Source of the DNA: Serpula lacrymans var. lacrymans S7.9
Lineage: Eukaryota > Basidiomycota > Agaricomycetes > Boletales > Serpulaceae
Direction of reading: 5' to 3'
Length of the DNA: 64,000 nt
Assembly (NCBI RefSeq): GCF_000218685.1
Contig: NW_006763306.1
Location: 244,835 to 308,834 of the forward strand
Shown here: positions 46,800 through 57,048 of the stretch, piece after piece
Layout: every line of letters begins with the position of its first letter
How positions within the stretch are numbered: the first letter of the stretch is position 1
The notes under the pieces: model-generated
Told to the model about the DNA's origin: nothing
Seen by the model: only the letters and a program-made list of their open reading frames with translations
Database searches by the model: none
Program-made: the position numbers and the translations under genes

Positions 46800-49797
46800 G
46801 TTGTGATCAGCAATGAACAGTCGTCGATATCTCGGGATCGTCGAACTGGACAGGGATTGACATAAAACCCCACATATGGTATCAAGGCAGTGTCAGCGCT
46901 GTGTTTCCCCGCATTCCGTGCCACCCGAAAACATTCGCTTGCCACATGAATGTATTGGGATGAAGCTTCAGCTCGGTCAAACTGGTCTACCAGTTGACAA
47001 CTTACGCCAGTAATCTGACTATATGCCACAGCCAACATGCTCTATGAGAAATAAACCTGAGCTATGCCCCGGAAACACTGCCGTTCTTAAAGATATAAAG
47101 CCAAGGTACATTCTGGGTGGTGGGTTATACAAACTTTACTCTTCCAACTATTTCCTTCGACGCTTTTATTCCTAACCCTTGCTTTCAATCACACAACTAG
47201 TTCACGTGTCTTTTATATTCTCTACAGCGCAGATGGTGTTTCGTAGCGTCTTATCTGCTACCATTCTTTGTGGGATGGTCGCAGCTACTCCCCTGTCACA
47301 AAAATCTCCACCTTCCGTGAAGTTGGATGCTGCCATCTTCACTGGCACCACTAATGGAAGTGTCTCGGCGTTCTTGGGTATACCTTACGTGCAACCTCCG
47401 TGAGCACCTCCATTGTCTTGCCAACTTCACGGTCTAAATGATGTATAGTGTTGGCGATCTCCGCTTCCATCTCCCTCAAGCCATCCCAGCCTACAACGGT
47501 ACTTATAACGCTTCAGCCTACGGGCCCAGCTGTCCACAACAGACTTTCAAAGTCCCTGGGAATTTGACTGCTGAAACGGAGGCAATTCTCGCCTCTCTAG
47601 TTGCAGACGGAAGCCCACAGAGCGAGGATTGTGTGTTTCTTTATACCGAGACTGATGGCATTCAAAGTTAATATATTTCATTTACAGGTCTTACGATCAA
47701 TATTTTCACACCAGCCGGGGCCACTTCAAACTCAAATTTGCCTGTAGCTGTAGTGCGTATTAAACGCTTGGCAGCTTCAGTATTGTGTTACTAACATTGT
47801 GCCCAATATCTAGTACTTCTTTGGAGGTAAGGGATGATACCAGCTATTTTAGGCAGTCAATTGAAAAGTTATCTCCTCAGGTGGCTTCGCTGTCGGCGCT
47901 GCATCTAGGTTAGTTTTTCATACCCTCACTCTGATTACCACTTGGAACTTATGGTGCTTTCAGATATCCTGGAGGCGTTATTGTTAACAGGTCCCTTGAA
48001 CTGAATGAGCCTGTTATCTATGTTAGCTTAAATTATCGGTGAGTCTCACAGACCGTGGCAGCAGCCTTTAGCACTTCTCTTACTATGAACTGTAGGATCA
48101 ACGGTAAGCTTATATCGCATGTATCAGAGAGTCACGATACAATCAATATATTTAGGCTTCGGATTTTTGGGAGGGCAAGAAGTCATGGATGCAGGCGTGG
48201 CAAATCTTGGTCTTCATGATCGTAAGTAATTTTTTACACCCCCCCTTTTTTTGCCATAATTGTTCATCGGCCTGCTTAGAACGTCAGGCCTTGAGGTGGG
48301 TACAGAAATACATCAGCTCATTTGGTGGTGACCCCAGTAAAGTCACAATATGAGCATCTCGTTTCCCTCCGTCGATTATCGAACCATTGCTAAGGAGGTG
48401 TTCATATTTAGCTGGGGCGAAAGCGCAGGATCTACTTCTATCGCATACCACATGATCACAAATGGAGGTGACAACGAAGGACTATTCCGTGCTGCGTTCA
48501 TGCAATCTGGCTCTCAACTTCCTGTCAGCGGCATGAAGGGTGGCCAGCCGTACTATGATACGGTGGTCAAGGCTGCAGGCTGCTCGAATTCGTCTGACAC
48601 TCTGCAATGCCTCCGAGAAGCACCTTACGATACTCTCAAGAGCGCGATTGATAATGTTCCTACCTTTTATGACTATCAGGTATGTTGCTGCTCGAGGATG
48701 CCGCTGGGTTGTGCAACTGACGTGGTTATCTGTGCTAGGCTCTCGTCTTGGCTTGGATGCCTCGCCCTGACGGTGTTTTCCTTGTCGACAATCCTCAAAC
48801 TCTTATCCAACAGGGAATTGTGGCGAATGTACCATTTGTCAATGGTACGAGCGTCAGTTCAATATGTATCATTTTTATGTGGTCTCACAAAATAGAATTA
48901 CAGGAGACTGTGACGATGAAGCCACTCCTTTCTCTTACTCCACGCTCAATATCACGTAGGCTACAGATTTTTCTATGTGCATGACAGGTAGCTGATTTCA
49001 CTCTCACAGGACTGAGCAGGAGCTTCGAGAGTACATCACGACTTACTGGTCTCCTCATGCGTCTAACTCGACACTGGACAAACTAATGGAACTGTACCCT
49101 GTCACTCCTGCAGATGGCTCCCCTTTTAATACTGGAAATAACAACACGATGACGCCGCAGTTCAAACGTATAGCCGCCTTCCTCGGTGATATCAATTTCC
49201 AAGGCCCTCGCCGATTACTCCTGCAGGCACGTTCTGGTCACCGAAACGTCTGGTCCTTTGGTGAGTCTTGACATGATCACTACGCCCAATTTGGGTGGCT
49301 AACTCTTAATATACAGTCAACAAACGATTGAAAGATCTTCCCGGGCTTGGTGCTGTAAGAGGATGCTCTAACCGTCCCTGAGACTCAAAACTGACAATCT
49401 CGACGTATTTTCATGGTTCAGATATAAACATGGTCTATGGTCCTGCCGATATGACCGACTACTTAGTCCGTTTCGTGGCGAACCTTGACCCTAGTGGAAA
49501 TACTGGGATTGACTGGCCGCAATACAAGACCGAGACACCCAACCTCTTGACGTTCCTGGATGGCTCAATTCCGGCCAACATTACACAAGACACGTACAGA
49601 AAGGAGGGTATTGAGTTTGTGACACAGATGATGTTGGATGATCCTTGGCAATAAAATCCAATTGCTCGTCAACATAACTCGTTACCACAGACTACTACCA
49701 CTGATTTTTGATCTGATATCTCTGTTATATGCACATTCGTTTGGTAACTCTATGTATTACTTTACAGTAAGTCGTAGTTAATATATCTTATTGAGAT
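46800..49797 (+). repeat. right arm of the approximately 3-kb inverted duplication
   Basis: Inverted counterpart of 2585-5598, including upstream flank, whole esterase and 3' flank. Homology ends near CTGATC at 46800. At the other side it reaches the point where the left arm is interrupted by the copia LTR. Confidence 0.88.
47233..49654 (+). pseudogene. type-B carboxylesterase/lipase, second decayed copy
   Basis: Same gene as at 2732-5099, opposite orientation. It starts MVFRSVLSATILCGMVAATP (signal peptide) and ends DDPWQ-stop. Oxyanion region YFFGGGF, GESAGS nucleophile elbow (about 48418-48435), HGSDINMVYG with the catalytic His (about 49415). Here the intron lost in the left arm is intact (CATGATC|GTAAGT...CTTAG|AACGTCAG). 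Two other splice sites are mutated relative to the left arm: the donor before the nucleophile exon (GTGAGT became ATGAGC at about 48349) and the acceptor before the catalytic-His exon (GTAG became GTAT at about 49408). Normal splicing around both catalytic residues is therefore prevented. Confidence 0.82.
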
Positions 49798-51359
49798 AAC
49801 CACGGCTTTGACAATGAGAGTTATTTCCTGATGATGTAGGAGTCCTTACAACCGGGTCAATTGATCAAGTAATTTACTATGACGCTAGATTTACACGGGG
49901 GGTGCACCCGCTTGGCCTTGCGCGACACACACCCAAATCTCATACACAAAACTGTGCACACATATTGCGGGCAAGTGGAAATTGACATAACTGCATCCCT
50001 GTTGGCTCACGCTATAAGTATGTTCCATGTTACCCCAGAAAAGTGTTCACAGTCCGCATGTATGCCCCATGATTTGCTGACATAGTGAACTGAGGATATT
50101 ATAACCTTTGATGCAAGGTCGCACAGATAACATCATATATACACCACAACAATAACATTTATCTGAGCTCCCGAATATCAGCATGGAAAGAAGGTTTGTA
50201 CGTCTCGCCCAATGTCCTTCTCTTGTCTACTGACATGTCTGTTATCGCTCGACATGGCGAAGAAAAAGAAAAGTATATCAAATTACAGCAGAACGTTCAT
50301 AAGAGCGCTACAGCATTCAACAACAGCAAGTGAGTCAAATTTTAGGGACAATCAGAATGTACCGTCAGCGTTCTGAAGTATGCTCTAGCTCTGCTTTTAA
50401 GCAGTGTTCTCAGTATTTGTTGGCTTTCGACGTACTGGGGGGGTCACTTGGACTGAACAGAATATTAAGAACAAAGCTTGAAGGAAGTGTCTAGCCACTT
50501 GCTGAGAGCAATCAGGGACTGGAACTAGAGTCCAATGTGAGTAACTATATTATTAGAGAGTATGACAGGTATACAGTACCTAGAGTCCAATGTGAGTAAC
50601 TAGAGAATAGGAAGCATTGGACTCTGCAATACTGTCCGAAGTTTTGTAAACAAAGGTAAACAAAGCAGCCACAAAGGCGAAATAATAGAGAACACAATCA
50701 ATAGTGAATGATAGAAGAATAGATAGAGAAAGGAATGAAAATATATAGGTAGCACAAAGGTGCAGAATCACCAAAACTAACACAGAACCTCTTACAGTCA
50801 GTCTTTTTGAAAGGGCTATGAGAGGTATGCATGCTCGCCAATATCACGGTTCCAACTTCCGTTATTATGGTCTTCTGTCCTCACAACTATACACCCAAAG
50901 TATGATGTGTGGTTCACCGTGACATGTGGGTGTGGTGAAGGTTGGGGAAGCAACCTTGGAAATTGGCCGCTGTGGTAAAAGTGTGGGCTTTCATCAAATT
51001 CAGCATCATAGGCATGGCTCATGGATGACACAGGCGAATTAACTTTGGCAGATGTTTTACATTCTTTGCGCAGAATGGAGGATACTGAGCCCATTTGAAC
51101 TGTTCACACTGTTGAGGTGCAGATAAAAGTCTGTTGGAGGGTCTTCTTCTCAGTGTTCATTGCCAAATTGGGTGAACAGTCACCCTATGCTTGAGGAACA
51201 TATTTCATATTTGCAGTTATAAAATAGTCTCATCCGGCCTTCAAAAATTTCAAGCTTTGTCTATAATGGCCAAGAAGTATTTTGCCAAACACATTATTAG
51301 GAGGATACTCAATTCTGATAGGGGCCTTAAATTATGGATGTTCTGGGTAGAATCGGGGG
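49798..51359. other. gene-poor region with a short direct repeat
   Basis: No gene is seen. A 23-bp direct repeat (CTAGAGTCCAATGTGAGTAA..) occurs at 50525-50547 and 50580-50602. Short open frames show no motif. Confidence 0.5.
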
Positions 51360-51379
51360 CCATCAGGAAAGGTGCATTT
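51360..51379. repeat. left terminal inverted repeat, outer part
   Basis: CCATCAGGAAAGGTGCATTT, interrupted by the copia after CATTT; the rest is at 56770-56785. The combined sequence equals the reverse complement of 63276-63306. Confidence 0.85.
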
Positions 51380-51594
51380 TGACAAAACCGGATAAACCCG
51401 GTCTCTGCTAAAGCAGCCATTGTTCTCCATGGAGCATAGTCACCACTCCATGGAGTCACCATTGTTCTCCTAGGAGTCGTTATACTGTAGCAAGTAGCAC
51501 CTCTGACTATAAGTAGTAGGGGGTGTAGTATAGGAATGCCTCAGTTTTTTCTATAGCCTCTCGGGCAGCGGCTGAGTTTCACTTAGATTTATTA
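51380..51594 (+). repeat. copia 5' LTR with phased palindromes
   Basis: It starts TGACAAAACCGG and ends TTATTA. Three 10-bp palindromes (CTCCATGGAG, CTCCATGGAG, CTCCTAGGAG) start at 51425, 51446 and 51467, exactly 21 bp apart, upstream of a TATAAG box at 51508-51513. Confidence 0.94.
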
Positions 51595-51606
51595 GGTTAT
51601 GAGCCC
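51595..51606 (+). other. copia primer-binding site, tRNA-iMet anticodon-region type
   Basis: GGTTATGAGCCC abuts the 5' LTR, same as in the minus-strand copy. It is complementary to the initiator tRNA-Met anticodon arm (half-tRNA priming). Confidence 0.78.
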
Positions 51607-51636
51607 TGGTGGCGCAAAAGCTACGCAGGAAATAAT

Positions 51637-51974
51637 CAAAGAGATCTAATATAAACCAAATGCTCAGACTTTGTGGGCGAAGCTCTAAGAATGTATTCGC
51701 GTACCTAATATAAACCAAATGCTAGGTACAGAGTAAGTATATCACAAAAACAAGGAAGGTATAAGATCCTCACCTCAGACTTTGTGGGCGAAGCTCTGAG
51801 GTGGGCGATCATTGCTACGAAGGTTTTTAAACTCAAACGGAAGTATAACTAAGGGGGTAAATTGCCCCATCAAAACGCACGGGCCATCCTACCACTACAC
51901 TTTCCTAGTATGGTGTCCTGCACCATACTTTCCCTTTGTACAACACTTGTCTTTGTCAACTTGCATTTTCTAAC
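51637..51974 (+). mobile_element. 338-bp insertion in the copia leader
   Basis: The minus-strand family member has a single AAATAAT between primer-binding site and gag; here two AAATAAT copies (51630-51636, 51975-51981) flank 338 bp of unrelated sequence. That is an occupied/empty-site pair with a 7-bp duplication. The insert has internal repeats (a 22-bp block at 51663 and 51774; a 19-bp block at 51646 and 51705) but no clear terminal inverted repeats or coding capacity. A deletion between direct repeats in the other copy is the alternative. Confidence 0.6.
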
Positions 51975-52009
51975 AAATAATTCTCATTTGAAACGGCAAC
52001 CTCAAAACC

Positions 52010-55000
52010 ATGACCACAGCACACGATACATCTGCATGTCCAGTTCTCACTGGACCCAACAATTTCCAGATATGGAAACTCTGGATCATCTCAAAGCTAC
52101 ATCGGGAAAAGGTTCTCCAAGTTGTCACTGGAGAGGAGCTTAAGCCCTCACCAGGAAAGCCCACCTCCTTGGAGGATCCTGAAATCACCTGGATACTTAA
52201 GGATGAGAAGGCACATAGAATCATCCAGGACCACATCTCTGATGCCCTCCTAATGAGGACTGGAAACCTCACCAGCTCCAAGGAGTTATTTGACAAACTT
52301 GTTTCACTCTATCAGATGTCCAATATTGCCTCGGCATTCTATTCATTCCAGCAACTCACCAAATTGTCCTGGGATGGGACATCACCTATCCAGGACCACA
52401 TTGCGAAAATTCGGACAATTGATTCACACCTTTCCGGAATGAAACTAGGAGTTGATACCAAACTCATGGCCTTTGCTCTTCTCCAATCTCTCCCATGCAC
52501 TCCTGAATGGCAAATATTTCAGTCATCGGTAATCAACACGATTGAAGAAAATAAACTTACCTTTGATGCAGTTGAGATCCCGATCACTGCAGAAGTTGCA
52601 CAACAGTCAGGACAGGCCCCTGGAGGTTCCAAATCAGCACTCAAGTCCGAGGAGAAGTGGTGTGACTTCCACAAAGCCAAAACACACAACACCTCGGAGT
52701 GTCGAACACTTCAGTCAGCTGGAAAAGGTCAAAAGAAGAAGGGTAAGGAAAGACACAAGGATAAAAGAAAAGAGAAGGAAAAGGCAAATACGGCAGAGCA
52801 ATCATCTGGATCTGACTCCGAGGAGGAACAGAGTCATATTGCATTGGAACATGTACATATTTCCAAGCCCCTTGCTAAACACATTCAAGCTTACCTTGTG
52901 TCGGAACCCGATAAGACCAAAACAACAATCATCATTGACTCCAGAGCAACATCCCGCATGGTCCCTCACTGCTCCTGGTTTGAGCCAGGAACATACCATG
53001 TTCTGAATCCTCTGAGGACAATCAGTTTTGGGGATGAATCCTCTGTAAATGCCATTGTCATTGGAACAGTAATTCTACAAGCAACTGTTGGCAAAAAGGA
53101 CTACAATATTGCACTGTCAAATGTCTTACTTGTGCCAAACTTCACTTTAGCACTTGTCTCTGTCCACAAATTGTCCAAAACGGGGTTATCAACACTTTTT
53201 CCAGCAGGGTCAAATGCTTGTGAAGTTCGGAAAAAAAAGGAACTTATCCTCACTGCTTTACACAAGCGAGGGCTTTATCACATCCAAGCAAAACCAAAAA
53301 TCAACATGGAGTCAGCTTTTGCAACAGTAGATGTAAATTTATTGCACAGGAGAATGGGACACATTGGAATGGACCGCTTGCAACAAATGGTTACAAAAGG
53401 ACAGCTTAAGGACATAGACACCCTTACCGGAACCCCGGAGTTCTGTGAACCTTGTGCTTTAGGAAAGATGAAGAAATTACCTTTCAAGTCCACTGGAGGA
53501 AACCAAGCCAAGCATACAAATTGTGCACACAGATGTTGGAGGACCAATCAAACCAACCTCCAGGGAGGGTTTTTGGTACTGGATTATCATTGTAGATGAT
53601 TTCTCCAAATTTCCATGGATATATTTCCTAAAACACAAAAGTGAAGCACTGGAACGATACAAGCAATGGAAAGAAGATGTCCAAACATTCTTCCGGACTC
53701 ATTTGGGAGATGGTGTCATCCAAAAAACTACAGCCACAGATACTCCGGAACAAAATGGCATTGCAGAACGCATGAGTCAGACATTGGCTACATTAGCAAC
53801 CACTATGCTCCATGATTCCAAGCTCCCAAAGTCATTCTGGGTGGATGCCATGCAAACAGCTGCATATATCACAGCACGCAGCCCAGCATTAGGACTCCGT
53901 GGAAAGACCCCATATAAAATACTGTTTAAAAGGAGAGTTGATCCAACTTTATTTTGCCCTTTCGGATGCCAAGCATATGCCTGGATTCCGAAAGACAAAA
54001 GGCAAGGGAAGTTCTACCCCAAGGGGCGCAAAGCCATAATGATTGGCTACACACATGGAAAGCAAGCCTACAAACTCCTAGATACTGAAAAACGAACTGT
54101 GTTTTCCAGTTGGCATGTCATATTCAATGAATCCGGAAAGGTACAAAAGGACAACACTGCTCCCTGGAACACAGACCCTAGCACAGATCAGTGGGAGGGA
54201 CTCATTCCAGAGAATGCTCACTATCCAGACCAAAATACACTGGAGGAGGATAATCCTGACTCTTGGATCCGAGATCCAAATGAATTTCAAATGGAACCAC
54301 ATCTCCAAGGAGATGTTCCACAAGTAATAGAACCATATCAGCATGAAGATGTTCCAAGAGCAGTGGGGCAATACCTCCGTGGAGACGTTCCGAGAGCAGT
54401 GGGAGCACCTGATCAGCTAAGACACCCTCCACAACAGTCTCTACAACCAAGACCCGAATACTGGCCATCTTCAGAACGGAAACCCAAAGTAGAGTCACAG
54501 TGAGTGGGAGGACAGCTCCTCAACATACAGCCAGCTGATGTGGAAAAAGTCTGAATACAGCTAGACAGCCTGTCCATCGGATCAGCTTCTGAAAGGCATA
54601 TAGCTTCTGAAAGGCATACAACACCTCCAAGGAGTCATCAAACACCTCCGAGGAGACATTCAACACCTTCAGGAGTGAGTGGGGCAACACACACAGAAAT
54701 GTGTCTACTCCCTGGAGTACCTGCACAAGTGCCTAAAAGAGCAGTCATGCCTGCTGAAGTCCTAGGAGTACACAGAAGCAGTTGCCAGACTTGTCCTGCA
54801 GATAAAAACCAAGATTATCAAAGGACTCTAGATGAGGAACAGTCTCAAAAAGAGCAGCATGAGAACTCCATGGAGAAACCTAACACTCCTGAGGTTCATG
54901 AAGAAACATCTGATACAGAGGAGACATTCTTTGCTGGAATAGCAAGCACTGGTCCACCTAATACAGACCTTCCAAGGACACTAAAGGAAGCCTTATCACG

Positions 55001-56570
55001 TCCGGATGGAGAATTATGGAAGTCTGCCTTGAAGGAGAAACTCCTAAGTCTTAATACCAATGCAGTATATGACACTGTCCCACCTCCAAAGGGAGTGAAA
55101 CCTATCACATCAAAACCTGTGTTCCGGATCAAGTTTGATCAAAACAGAAACATTGAGAGATACAAACTCCGGATTGTTGCACAAGGTTTTACTTAAAGGG
55201 AGGGGATTGATTACCAGGAAGTTTTTGCTCCGGTTGCAAACTTAGAGTCAATCTGAATTATTCTAGCCCTAGCAGCAAAGTACGACCTAGAACTTGATCG
55301 AATGGACATATCCACAGCTTATCTCAATGGAGAACTTGAAGAAAAACTGTACATGCTTCCTCCAGGGGGTGTTCCTATCCAACCTGGATACTGCTGGAGA
55401 TTGAAAAAATCCATCTACGGGTTAAAACAAGCTGGTCCTACATGGAACAAAACTTTTGATTGCAAGCTCCAGGAGCTTGGTTTCACAAGACTAAACGCAG
55501 AAACATGTCTCTATGTATTCCGGGACAACAAACAAATATACTTTGTTGTTGTCTATGTAGATGACCTCCTCCTAGGAGCTTCATCCCGGAAATTCATGGA
55601 TATCACAAAAGCCAAACTCAAATCCATATTCAAAATGCGGGACCTTGGAGAAGCAAAATACATCCTTGGAATAGAAATCCAACGTGATTGTTCAAACAAA
55701 ACAATCTCCCTATTGCAACGTCAATACATTGACACAGTTATGGAGCATACTGGAATGAAGAACTGCAAACCAGTATGGACACCAATGGCCCATGGATCAA
55801 AACTCCTTGCAAATGCTCCAGGAGAAGATATTGTGCAACACGAGATGCATATTAAAGGGTGTCTAGTGTCATACCTCTCAATTGTAGGCTCCCTGATGTA
55901 TGCCATACTCAGAACCCGCCCAGATATTGCCTATGTTGTTGGAATACTAAGCAGACATAGCTCAGCTCCAAGGAGCCATCACTGGGAAGCTGCAAAATGT
56001 GTCCTCCAATATCTGAAAGCAACCAGGGATATGGAACTACGTTATGATGGCACAAATGTCTCCATGGACATGGATTTCTATGGATATTCGGATGCAGATT
56101 GGTCTGGAGACCCAGACACGTCTCGATCAACATCAGGCTTTGTTTTTATCACCATCCGAGGAGCAATCTTCTGGACAAGCAAAAGACAAATCATGGTAGC
56201 TTTATCCTCCACGGAGTCAGAGTAAATTGGATTGAGCAATGCTGGACAACACCTTGCATGGCTTCGGACATTTTTTGAAGAAATTGGACATGCTCAAAAT
56301 GGACCTACAATATTGCACTGTGACAATCAAGCAGCTATTATTCTTACACAAGATCCGCAGCTCTGTGCTTGCACAAAACATATTCAATGGAAATATCATT
56401 TCATCCGAGATGATTTAGTATCAAAGGGAGAGACAGTAATCAGATATGTTCCTACAGGAGATATGGTTGCCGGCATTCTCACTAAACCCCTCACTCACGA
56501 AAAACACTGGAAATTCTCTAAAGCTATGGGACTACGGTTGCACTCAAGTGGGAGTGACAAAACCGGATAA
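52010..56570 (+). pseudogene. copia gag-pol polyprotein, multiply broken
   Basis: Starts MTTAHDTSACPVLTGPNNFQ. The first frame (52010-53599) holds gag, a zinc-knuckle-like CHHC motif, the protease (DSRA instead of DSGA) and the integrase zinc-binding region; a deletion of about 5 nt near 53512 shifts the frame. The second frame (53523-54503) holds the integrase core but lacks about 93 bp present in the sister copy, including the second catalytic Asp (DGGGEY). Stops follow at 54501, 55194 and about 55254. RT (LDRMDISTAYLNG, VYVDDLLLG) and RNase H (CDNQAAI) follow, with TAA at 56223 between STESE and IGLSNA. The last codons overlap the 3' LTR. Confidence 0.93.
56546..56554 (+). other. copia polypurine tract
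   Basis: AAGTGGGAG immediately before the 3' LTR. Confidence 0.8.
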
Positions 56571-56769
56571 ACCCGGTCTCTGCTAAAGCAGCCATTGTTC
56601 TCCATGGAGCATAGCCACCACTTCATGGAGTCACCATTGTTCTCCTAGGAGTCATTATACTGTAGCGAGTAGCATCTCCAACTATAAGTAGTAGGGGGTT
56701 TAGTATAGGAATACCTCAGTTGTTTCTATAGCCTCTCGGGCAGTGGCTGAGTTTCACTTAGATTTATTA
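56555..56769 (+). repeat. copia 3' LTR
   Basis: 215 bp, about 95% identical to the 5' LTR by eye. The palindromes are at 56600, 56621 (one mismatch, CTTCATGGAG) and 56642, keeping the 21-bp spacing. Confidence 0.94.
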
Positions 56770-56785
56770 CATTTTTCTTTGAGTG
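56770..56785. repeat. left terminal inverted repeat, inner part, with copia target duplication
   Basis: CATTTTTCTTTGAGTG. Its first five bases repeat 51375-51379 and are the 5-bp target-site duplication of the copia element. Confidence 0.85.
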
Positions 56786-57048
56786 ATGTTGAAGATTTAG
56801 ACCGTCTTAGAACAAGGACTAAAACATATCATAACATATAAGAGAGTTAAGCTTGCTAAGAATTGCACGCTCAAATTACTCTAACTGCTCCAATGCAGAT
56901 CAAGACCATTAAGACCATCAAAAGTTAAGCTATGTAAAATAGCGGACATCAATGATGAATTAAGACTTTTTGAGCATGTTTCTAAGACTAAAAACACAAG
57001 TAAGGTCAAGTCAGAACACAAGTCTTGATACAGAAAGAGTTAGTAATT

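Larger units (their letters stand above)
51380..56769 (+). mobile_element. Ty1/copia LTR retrotransposon, full length, dead
   Basis: Two 215-bp LTRs (51380-51594, 56555-56769), a primer-binding site, gag-pol in domain order gag-protease-integrase-RT-RNase H, a polypurine tract and a 5-bp duplication CATTT. The LTRs differ at about 11 of 215 positions, 9 of them transitions, so insertion is much older than the gypsy's. Coding is broken by frameshifts, stops, a mutated protease active site and a deletion in the integrase core. Exact CTCC-NN-GGAG palindromes occur 17 times along it. Confidence 0.95.

Noticed and set aside
45935..46800. Helitron
   Set aside because: No Rep domain, TC start or CTRR hairpin end could be identified; only a helicase fragment is reported.
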